Positions 1 through 5,800 of a stretch of DNA of 6,086 nucleotides are shown piece after piece. Position 1 is the stretch's first letter; every line of letters begins with the position of its first letter. The DNA is from Thermoleophilia bacterium (GTDB lineage: Bacteria > Actinomycetota > Thermoleophilia > Gaiellales > SKUG01): positions 1 through 6,086 of the forward strand of contig JAOPYW010000079.1 of NCBI GenBank assembly GCA_025964405.1, read 5' to 3'. A model generated the notes under the pieces. The model saw only the letters and a list, made by a program, of their open reading frames with translations, was not told the DNA's origin and did no database searches. The translations under genes and the position numbers were made by a program.

Positions 1-16
1 GGCTGCCTAAGAAGAC

Positions 17-67
17 ACGAAGGGCCAGAAGGGATAGCACTGAGGTGCATCCCGCCGGGCCCTTCGT
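17..67 (-). terminator. Nested stem-loop, likely terminator of the 91-531 gene (repeat copy 1)
   Basis: A 10-bp perfect outer stem (17-26 with 58-67, ACGAAGGGCC/GGCCCTTCGT) encloses an inner hairpin: GGGAT (31-35) pairs with ATCCC (49-53), GCAC (37-40) pairs with GTGC (45-48), with one bulged A at 36 and a TGAG loop at 41-44. It begins 23 bases after the stop codon of the minus-strand gene, and on that strand is followed by a pyrimidine-rich GTGTCTTCTT, so an intrinsic terminator is the simplest reading. The symmetric stem could also stop transcription entering from the other side. A close copy follows pckA at 843-895. Confidence 0.7.
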
Positions 68-90
68 AGTCTGACGACGGCAGCGCGCTG

Positions 91-531
91 CTACGCGCCG
101 AGCGCCACGCCCATCTCTCGTCCTGGGGAGGCGAGGTAGGTGGCAAGTCGCTTCGGCGTGAGCTGCACTGCACCGGCCGGGCTGGCTGCGTCCTGCAGGA
201 CGAAGCGTGCCGAGCCGACATCGAACCGGAGGATCGCCACGATCGGCGCGACCTCTCCCTTCGGCAGTGGCTGGAACGGACCCGTCACGGGCGTCGCTCC
301 GTCGTCGAAGACGGTGATGCCGTCCGCGACCTCCGCTGCCTCACGGCGAACGAGTACGGCGTGTCCGCGCCGCACTGCCTCCGTGATCTCCGTGAATCCC
401 TCGACGACGTACGGTAGTGCACCATGGGTGCGCGCGTTCGTCGAGATCTCCTCCCACCACGGGGTCTCGGCGGCAGGTGCCGACGATGCCGCGTTGCGGG
501 CAGTCCGACCAAACTTGAGCGGTCGAGCCAT
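91..531 (-). CDS. Hypothetical protein, 146 aa, soluble, function unknown
   Basis: I do not recognise this protein. The ATG start at 531 is supported by an AAAGGA ribosome binding site six bases upstream, and the stop is TAG at 91-93. Residues 1-22 are basic, then Ala/Ser/Pro-rich and probably disordered. A Trp-Trp pair (25-26) begins the more ordered part, with a helix-like stretch at about 44-55 and alternating hydrophobic, probably beta-rich segments at 56-75 and 93-113. There is no signal peptide, no membrane segment and no cysteine, so a cytoplasmic location is inferred. It is monocistronic in this window: about 395 bases separate it from pckA, and a stem-loop follows its stop. Third codon positions look less strictly G/C than in the two neighbouring genes (several GCT, CGA, TTT, GGT and ACT codons near the start), which may mean weaker selection or later arrival. 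The clear ribosome binding site, downstream terminator and plausible protein composition make it likely to be real; overlapping open frames on either strand lack these. Confidence 0.7.
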   Translation of the reverse strand: MARPLKFGRTARNAASSAPAAETPWWEEISTNARTHGALPYVVEGFTEITEAVRRGHAVLVRREAAEVADGITVFDDGATPVTGPFQPLPKGEVAPIVAILRFDVGSARFVLQDAASPAGAVQLTPKRLATYLASPGREMGVALGA

Positions 532-537
532 GTGCCG

Positions 538-543
538 TCCTTT
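538..543 (-). promoter_or_regulatory. Ribosome binding site of the 146-aa protein gene
   Basis: On the minus strand AAAGGA lies six bases before the ATG at 529-531. It fixes the start codon and is one of the main reasons for accepting the gene. Confidence 0.7.
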
Positions 544-658
544 CTGCGATGCGCGCGGTGGTGTCCATCACCGCGTTCACCGTGAGTGTCCTGTCCCGGG
601 TGCAGCCGAGCGAAGTCACGTGGTTCCCGTCCCGAGGAGACGACTTCGAGCTGCACCG

Positions 659-687
659 ATACTTCGGGCCCACGCCACGTGGCGTTG
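659..687 (-). promoter_or_regulatory. Weak candidate promoter of the 146-aa protein gene
   Basis: On the minus strand AAGTAT at 664-659 could be a -10 element. It shares AGTATCG with the better pckA candidate at 2552-2558. The hexamer at the expected -35 position (687-682, CAACGC) does not match consensus. The 14-bp palindrome at 672-685 lies over the spacer and -35 region. The distance to the ATG would be about 128 bases. This is a tentative reading. Confidence 0.2.
672..685. repeat. 14-bp perfect palindrome, possible operator
   Basis: ACGCCACGTGGCGT is identical to its own reverse complement over all 14 bases and has a CACGTG core. With no loop it cannot form a normal RNA hairpin, so a dimeric DNA-binding protein site is more likely than a terminator. 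It lies about 140 bases upstream of the 146-aa protein start. A second CACGTG occurs at 617-622 without the symmetric flanks. No regulator can be named. Confidence 0.45.
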
Positions 688-755
688 CACGGAAGCCAGC
701 AACGTGGCCGCAACCATGCGGTGGTGCGACGACAGCACGACTTCAGGCGGGCAGC

Positions 756-804
756 TTCAGGTGCTCGCTTCGTATCGAGATGCGCTACGAAACGAGCACC
801 TGAA
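756..804. repeat. Long interrupted palindrome, 18 of 19 pairs
   Basis: TTCAGGTGCTCG (756-767) pairs perfectly with CGAGCACCTGAA (793-804). After one C/A mismatch (768/792), TTCGTA (769-774) pairs with TACGAA (786-791). The loop is 11 bases (775-785). The structure is downstream of pckA beyond two other hairpins, and about 225 bases upstream of the 146-aa protein start, so it is not needed as a primary terminator. Its length and symmetry resemble REP-type or other small dispersed palindromic elements of bacterial chromosomes. It could also be a back-up terminator. Confidence 0.6.
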
Positions 805-814
805 CGCGAACCGA

Positions 815-831
815 CCGGGCCCGACGCCCGG
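815..831. repeat. Small GC-only hairpin
   Basis: CCGGGC (815-820) pairs with GCCCGG (826-831) around a five-base loop. It lies between the 756-804 palindrome and the terminator of pckA. In GC-rich DNA such a stem may arise by chance; it is listed because it is part of a run of hairpins. Confidence 0.3.
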
Positions 832-842
832 GCGGCGGCGCA

Positions 843-895
843 CACGAAGGGCCCGGAAGGAATGCACTGAGGTGCATCCCGGCCGGGCCCTTCGA
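843..895 (-). terminator. Nested stem-loop, likely pckA terminator (repeat copy 2)
   Basis: A 12-bp perfect outer stem (845-856 with 883-894, CGAAGGGCCCGG/CCGGGCCCTTCG) encloses an inner hairpin: ATGCAC (862-867) pairs with GTGCAT (872-877), extended by two G-C pairs past one A/C mismatch, with a TGAG loop (868-871). It begins 32 bases after the pckA stop. No U-tract follows on the minus strand, which is common for actinobacterial terminators. It is about 88% identical to the element at 16-67, including the loop and the right half of the inner stem. Confidence 0.7.
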
Positions 896-900
896 CGTTC

Positions 901-917
901 GGCGCCAGCGTGGCGCC
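901..917 (-). terminator. Tight hairpin directly after pckA
   Basis: GGCGCCA (901-907) and TGGCGCC (911-917) form a 7-bp perfect stem with a three-base loop, only nine bases after the pckA stop. It may stabilise the mRNA 3' end or act with the larger stem-loop at 843-895 as a tandem terminator. Confidence 0.5.
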
Positions 918-926
918 TGCTGCCGA

Positions 927-2474
927 TCAGACGGCGTTCTTGATCTCGTCGCGCAGCTCGGGGAAGGTCGCGAGGAACGCGCGGCGCTCAGCCTTGAGCC
1001 GATCGACCCACTTCATGTATTCCTCGGAGCGATCGAGCTGGGCGTAGAGCGCCTTCGGGTCGAGGATGGCGGCGTCCGCGCCCTCGATGCCGGGCACGCT
1101 CGCGGCGATCTCGTAGCCGAAGTCCTCGTCTTGCTTCCACTCGATGGTGCCCTCGGCGATCGCCTTCACGATGGCCGACGAGTGGGGGATGCGCACCTTG
1201 AGCGAGCCCTCGACGTCGTCCTTGCCGCCGACGCGGCCCGTGTTGAGCACGTAGACCTCGAGCGGGTTCTGCTGCATCAGCTCGAGGAACCGATTGCCCT
1301 GAAGTCCGTGCGGCATCGGGAAGAACGGGTTGGTGCCGGGCACGCGGAGGAACTTGCCCTCCTCGCTCGAGCCGCCGGCGCTGGTGCCGGTGGTCTCGCC
1401 GAGCTGGAAGAACGCAGCGGCCTGCTCGTTGGTCAGCTTCGACACTGCGGGAATCACGTTGTCGTTCTTGTTGAGGATGAGCAGGATGCTGGCGTTCGCC
1501 ATCGCGCGGGCATCGGCTGCCTCGATCGTGCTGAACGAGAAGGTCGAGCGGCCGTTCGGCGTGTAGCTCGTGTCGAAGAAGTCGACGTTGCCCTGCTCGT
1601 CCTGCGACACGTTCTCGAGGTAGGCCTCCGCGCGGGTCGACGCGCCGTGGATGGTCGGCTCGTCCTCCGCGCTGAGCGCGAAGGTCTTCGCGAAGCAGCC
1701 GGCCTCGGTCGCCGACACGTCGCCGTTCGGCCACCACGCCAGGAAGTCGTCCTGCACGGGGAGCGACCCGTTCTGCTTGGTGAACGTCGTCGTGGTCTTG
1801 CCGGTGCCCGAGAGGCCCACGATCATGGCAGTGCGATCGCCGTTCGCGGTCGGAATCACCTTCGCGCCCGCGTGCAGCGGGATGCCACCGCGGTCGTACA
1901 CCAGCTTGTTCCACTGGCGCAGGTTGCCCTTCTTCGACTCACCGAAGTAGTCGGAGTTGAACACGCGCGTGACGCCGTTCTCGAGGTCGGTCGCGATGAG
2001 GCGGTCATCGGGGTAGCCCGGGGCCGCCAGGTTCGGTGTGTAGATGACCGTCAGCACCTGCTGGTCGAGGTCGCCGTGTGCGCCCGGCTCGAAGTAGAGC
2101 TGGCGCTGCATGCCGGCGATGTTGGCATTGGAGGCCTCGACGTACAGGCGGGCGGGCACGCGGTACTTCGGGTCGTTGCCGATCCAGCCCTCGACGAGGA
2201 CCATGTCCTGATCGGCGATGTAGGCGTCCTGGCGGGCGGCCTCGCGGTCGAAGTCGGCGCGCGACAGCACCTGGTGCGTGCCGATCGGGGTCTCGCTCAC
2301 GAGGAAGGTGCTCAGCTTGGAGCGCGAGACGACGCGCGTCTGCAGGTTCACGTTGCCGAACTCGGTCTGCTGCGCGTTGGGCATCGCGTCGGCGAGCTCA
2401 CGCAGCTCGGCAGCTGTCGGATTCAGGCGAACGTTCTGGGCGACCGGGAGGTCACGAACGAGGGTAGGGCTCAC
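927..2474 (-). CDS. pckA: Phosphoenolpyruvate carboxykinase (ATP), divergent form
   Basis: Converts oxaloacetate and ATP to phosphoenolpyruvate, ADP and CO2 in the cytoplasm, the committing step of gluconeogenesis from TCA-cycle intermediates. Numbering is from the GTG at 2474 (515 aa; the E. coli enzyme has 540). Visible features: P-loop GLSGTGKTT at 220-228 with Lys226 and Thr227 for ATP; Asp242-Asp243 matching the acidic metal motif; YFGESKK at 176-182 matching the family Tyr and Lys-Lys; His201 matching the metal-binding His; Arg309 and Arg428 at the positions of substrate or phosphate-binding arginines; probably Arg51 for the N-terminal Arg; EAGCFAKT at 257-264 corresponding to the usual EGGCYAKT. 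The usual GDDEHGW signature reads QDDFLAW instead, so this is a divergent branch. The GTG start has an ideal ribosome binding site; the in-frame ATG at 2591 has none and would add 39 unlikely residues spanning the promoter. Single-gene unit with terminators on both sides. Confidence 0.92.
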   Translation of the reverse strand: MSPTLVRDLPVAQNVRLNPTAAELRELADAMPNAQQTEFGNVNLQTRVVSRSKLSTFLVSETPIGTHQVLSRADFDREAARQDAYIADQDMVLVEGWIGNDPKYRVPARLYVEASNANIAGMQRQLYFEPGAHGDLDQQVLTVIYTPNLAAPGYPDDRLIATDLENGVTRVFNSDYFGESKKGNLRQWNKLVYDRGGIPLHAGAKVIPTANGDRTAMIVGLSGTGKTTTTFTKQNGSLPVQDDFLAWWPNGDVSATEAGCFAKTFALSAEDEPTIHGASTRAEAYLENVSQDEQGNVDFFDTSYTPNGRSTFSFSTIEAADARAMANASILLILNKNDNVIPAVSKLTNEQAAAFFQLGETTGTSAGGSSEEGKFLRVPGTNPFFPMPHGLQGNRFLELMQQNPLEVYVLNTGRVGGKDDVEGSLKVRIPHSSAIVKAIAEGTIEWKQDEDFGYEIAASVPGIEGADAAILDPKALYAQLDRSEEYMKWVDRLKAERRAFLATFPELRDEIKNAV

Positions 2475-2482
2475 GGGTGCAG

Positions 2483-2491
2483 CTCCTTCTT
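2483..2491 (-). promoter_or_regulatory. pckA ribosome binding site
   Basis: AAGAAGGAG on the minus strand lies eight bases before the GTG at 2472-2474. It decides the start against the longer in-frame ATG at 2591. Confidence 0.85.
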
Positions 2492-2553
2492 CGACGACGG
2501 GGACCGTTTGGGGACGGCTTCGCCCAGACGGGCGTGTGTGCGGGAACCGTTCG

Positions 2554-2584
2554 ATACTAGACGTTGGGCCATGTGAGCGGGGAA
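2554..2584 (-). promoter_or_regulatory. Candidate pckA promoter
   Basis: On the minus strand TAGTAT (2559-2554) is a good -10 element. The -35 region is weak: TTCCCC (2584-2579) at a 19-base spacing is the closest hexamer, and it touches the inverted repeat at 2583-2604. A start near 2547 would give a leader of about 72 bases. A weak -35 next to a symmetric site fits an activator-dependent or repressed promoter, but this is inference. Confidence 0.45.
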
Positions 2585-2604
2585 CCTGCATGTTTCGGCA
2601 GGTT
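2583..2604. repeat. 7+7 bp inverted repeat abutting the pckA promoter, possible operator
   Basis: AACCTGC (2583-2589) and GCAGGTT (2598-2604) are perfect reverse complements separated by eight bases, so their centres are about 15 bases apart, compatible with a dimeric regulator bound across one to two helical turns. The site lies directly at and upstream of the proposed -35 element. No regulator family can be assigned from the sequence. Confidence 0.45.
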
Positions 2605-2666
2605 GTCCGCGGCGCGGGAAGGAACCACCGTGTGGGCGGCGAATCTCGCTACCAGGTGACGCTGCC

Positions 2667-2694
2667 GCTGCGGAGATTGGGCAATCTCCGCGGC
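2667..2694. repeat. Tight palindrome upstream of pckA, possible operator
   Basis: Thirteen positions on each side (2667-2679 and 2682-2694) are symmetric around a two-base centre, with a single T/G exception at 2669/2692. The core CGGAGATTG/CAATCTCCG is nine perfect pairs. The two-base centre is too short for an unstrained RNA loop at full pairing, which favours a DNA-level protein site, though a shorter RNA hairpin could still form. It lies about 110 bases upstream of the proposed -10 of pckA and after the terminator of the upstream gene. Confidence 0.5.
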
Positions 2695-2724
2695 AACGAC
2701 CCAGGCAGGGCCACCCAGCATCAT

Positions 2725-2740
2725 CCTTTGGGGGCAAAGG
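2725..2740 (-). repeat. Small hairpin behind the membrane-gene terminator
   Basis: CCTTTG (2725-2730) and CAAAGG (2735-2740) pair perfectly around a four-base loop. It lies a few bases beyond the main terminator on the minus strand and could be a second termination hairpin. Confidence 0.35.
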
Positions 2741-2743
2741 GGC

Positions 2744-2776
2744 GTCGGGGCTCGTCACATCGTGACGGGCCCCGAC
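2744..2776 (-). terminator. Terminator of the large membrane protein gene
   Basis: GTCGGGGC (2744-2751) pairs with GCCCCGAC (2769-2776), then after one imperfect pair (2752/2768) CGTCAC (2753-2758) pairs with GTGACG (2762-2767) around a three-base loop. This makes a stem of 14 Watson-Crick pairs starting 26 bases after the stop codon. Only three T residues in a C-rich run follow on the minus strand. Confidence 0.75.
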
Positions 2777-2802
2777 CATCTTCCGGTCCCTCGGTCGCAG
2801 CC

Positions 2803-5800
2803 TCAGTCGACCCCGACGCCGAGCGAATCCGCGATGTCCTCGACGCTGGCACTGTTCGCCGTGTTGGCGGCGGCATCGTCGGTCGCGCCCGCGCCGTGCA
2901 CCACGCCGTCGCACCCCTCGACGTCGACATGGCCCTCGTACTGCTCCGTCCAGTCGACGAGCGAGTAGCGGGGAAGCCCCCGGTGGGTCAGGTACGAGCC
3001 GACCACGACGTGGGCCGTGCGCGTGCTCGCCGTCTCCTCCACGCTGGCGATCGCCACCGTCAGCCCGTCGTACAGGCGCACCTGCGCCGATGACGTGCTG
3101 ACCGACGACGTGCGCAGCCGCGCGATCGCACCGTCGTCGATCGTGAGTGCGAAGTTGCATGACGGGGCCAGGTCGCGCGGGCGGGCGAACAGCCGTCCGA
3201 GCTCGGCGGCCGTGCCGCTGCGGTCGGTGACCGACACGTTGCCCACGACGTTGATGTCACGCTCGATGCGCGAGAACCCGTCGGCCGCGCCCCGCAGGTC
3301 GTCGATCTCCGACGTGGAGTTGGGGATGTCGACCGATCCCTCGGAGTCGTAACCGCTCGCGAGCGACACGCCGGCGCCGAAGGAGCCCTCGAGCGTCAGG
3401 TCGTAACTGCCCGACAGGCGGTTGCCGCCGTAGAGCACCTGCGCGTTGTTGGTGCTCGTCGCGATGCTGCGCCCGCCGTTCACGCCGCCGGAATCCTTGC
3501 GCTGGATGAGCCGGTTCCACGCGTCGCCCGGCTTCGCCTTGGCGTCTTCGGGTGCGAGCACGACCCCCACGTCGCGGGTGTGCACGACGAGCGCGTCGCT
3601 GCCCTCGGCGAGGTCGACGTCGAAGCACTGCACGCCGAGCAGGGTCTGGTTGGTCGGCAGGTAGTCGTCGCTCGACACGAGCACGGGACGATCGTCGCCC
3701 GTATAGCCGCCGGGCTGCTTCGGCGCCGCGTCGCCGTCGGCCGTCGCCGCGGCATCCTCGTCGGTCGGCTCGACCGGAACGTCGATCGTGCCCGCCGTCG
3801 ACGACTTGCCGACCAGATCGATGTCGGCGTTCGTGCAGCTCGAGTCGCCCACGACCGGCTCCTCCGGGCGACACGCGCTCAGCTCGAGCTGGTCGCTCTT
3901 CACGCTGCACCCGTCGATCGAAGACGACGGCAGGAGCAGGCCGGCCGGGCGATCGGCCGGGATGTCGTCGGCCTGCTCCACGGGGGTGTGGCGGAGCGGA
4001 TCGCCGAGCACCGGTGGGTTCGCCACCGCTGCGTCGCTGTCGGCTGCGGCGCTCGCGTCGGGGTCGTCGGTCGACGTCGCGCGGCCGGCCTTCTGGGCCT
4101 CCGCGCGTGCGAACGCGAGTGCGTTGTCGACCTTGATGTCGCGGCGCGGCGGTTCGCCCCCGCCCCGCAGGTCGTAGAAGAGTCGCACCTGGTAGTCGTC
4201 GAGTTCGGAGTTCTCGAGGTAGCGCAGGCTCGGGTCGCTGCCGAGCGGCGTGCTCGAGAGGATGAGGTTGTCGTAGGCATCGCCGATCGCGATCGAGCGC
4301 ACCGAGCCGCGCGGGTTCTCGGCGGCGAGCTGGTCGGCGTCGGCGTAGCACGACGTGTCACCCGCGCCGGTGCACACCCGGTCGCCGTCGACGATGAAGG
4401 CGAGCCACTTGTCGCCGCCCGCGATGAGCGTCGACCCGGTGAAGTTCGCGCCCACCGAACGCAGCGTCGGCGCGTGCACCATGCGCGAGCCCGTGACGCC
4501 CGTCGCGGCGATGCAGAGCACGGCGAACACGCACACGAGCACGGTCGGCCCCACGCCCGAGAGGCGCGACACGCCGCTCTCCGCGCGCCGCTCCTCAGCA
4601 CCTTCACGCGCGAGCGCGACAGCCCGCAGGGCCAGGGCAGCGAGCATCGGCGACGTCACGAGCAGGGTGTATTCGAGGAGCCGTATGCCGGCGCTGCGGT
4701 CGGCCAGTGCCACGACCACGGCGAGCACCGCGGCCGAGACCGTGCCCACGAGCACGCCGAGCTCGCGGCGTTCGTTGCGCTCGATCGCGAAGATGAGCGC
4801 GACGACGAGCAGCACCGGCCCGATGAGCCAGACCGCCGTCTCGATGCCGCTGGTCGGACCACCGATGCCGAGGTCGGGGTCGAGCCAGGTGAACGGCCAC
4901 GACCTGATCGCCGATCCGAGCGAGCCGTGCAGGCCCTGCCACGCGAGCAGCTCCCCCTCGCCACCGATCGTCGACGCGACCCCCCATGCGCCGAGACCTG
5001 CGGCGATCACGGCGAGCGCGAGGGCGCGGGTGCGACCCACGGGCGTGTCGTGCTCGGAGAGGTGCTCGTAGGTGGTCGCGCGCAGGAACATCCAGCCGAT
5101 GCCGAAGATCACGAGTGGGAAGAGGGCGAGGATGCCCCCGGCGACGGCGACCGCAGCGCCGAACAGCAGCGTGAGCGACCACCAGCCCCGGTCGCGACGC
5201 GCGACGAGCAGCGAGAAGATTGCGCACGAGGTGAAGGGCACGGTCGACACCGCCGCGCCGGCCCCGTTCGCCACGGCGAGGAAGACCGCGGGTGCGAGCG
5301 CGCCGAGCGGCACGAGCACGATGAGGCCGAAGGTACGCATGCCGCGTGCGCGGGCGAACGCGAAGAGTGGCAGCAGCGTCAGGATGGCGAACAGGCTCGT
5401 GATCGGGGCGTGCAGCGAGTAGGCGGTCCAAGTCGCGTCGGCCGAGGCCGGGCGGTCGTCGGAGCGGCCGATCGCGACCGTCATCGCGGCGAACTGCTCG
5501 AACGCGATGGGACGGTCGCCGGCGGAGGCATGCTGGTCGCGTGCGACCTCGAGCCGGGCGGCGCTGCCGTGGGCGTCGGCGTCGATCGCGGCGACCTCCC
5601 GCACGGGGTCGCCGGTGGTGCCGTAGCCGAGGGGGCCGTCGCTGGATCCGCCCAGCACCGACGCCTGCAGCAGGAGCACGGCGAAGAGCAGCAGGAGCGA
5701 CGAGCCGATGAGCTCCCGCGAGCGCCACTGCACCTGGGCGCGCCAGATGTAGACGACGGCTGCGAACGCGGCTCCCACGAAGAGCCAGGGCACCCAGTCG

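Larger units (their letters stand above)
532..926. other. Hairpin-rich intergenic region, no gene supported
   Basis: This stretch of 395 bases lies between pckA and the 146-aa protein gene. Open frames cross it but none has a ribosome binding site or convincing composition. It holds at least six inverted repeats: a 14-bp palindrome (672-685), a small hairpin (708-712 with 717-721), a long interrupted palindrome (756-804), a GC-only hairpin (815-820 with 826-831), the nested stem-loop after pckA (843-895) and a tight hairpin right behind the pckA stop (901-917). The right part serves pckA termination. The left part, 540-700, must hold the promoter of the downstream gene. Confidence 0.7.
2475..2802. 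other. Intergenic region between membrane gene and pckA: terminator, promoter, inverted repeats
   Basis: No gene is supported in these 328 bases. Read on the minus strand it holds, in order: the membrane-gene terminator hairpin (2744-2776), a small hairpin (2725-2740), a tight palindrome (2667-2694), a 7+7 bp inverted repeat (2583-2604), a candidate -10 element (2554-2559), a leader of about 70 bases and the pckA ribosome binding site. Four inverted repeats in this space suggest that pckA transcription is regulated rather than constant. Confidence 0.7.

Noticed and set aside
549..870. Two overlapping plus-strand small frames (84 and 94 codons) in the intergenic region
   Set aside because: Neither has a ribosome binding site, both cross the long palindrome, and their composition resembles random GC-rich sequence.
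140..943. Plus-strand open frame of 267 codons covering the 146-aa gene and the intergenic region
   Set aside because: It is antisense to a better-supported gene, runs through the terminator and several hairpins, is Arg/Ser/Ala/Pro-rich as expected of a GC-rich shadow frame, and has no convincing ribosome binding site.
1131..2576. Plus-strand open frame of 481 codons opposite pckA
   Set aside because: It is a complement of a clear enzyme gene; its composition (repetitive Arg/Val/Leu/Ala/Glu/His) is typical of the antisense of GC-biased codons.
2483..2604. Riboswitch in the pckA leader
   Set aside because: The likely leader is only about 70 bases, and I see no conserved riboswitch core or alternative terminator/anti-terminator stems in it.
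2471..3160. Minus-strand frame of 229 codons spanning the membrane gene end and the pckA upstream region
   Set aside because: It overlaps the 3' end of the membrane gene in another frame, runs through its terminator and the pckA promoter, and is extremely Arg-rich.
3257..5728. Long minus-strand frames (364, 235 and 374 codons) inside the membrane protein gene
   Set aside because: Alternative frames of the same strand with Arg/Pro-rich low-complexity products. The 1061-residue frame has clear membrane segments and a ribosome binding site.
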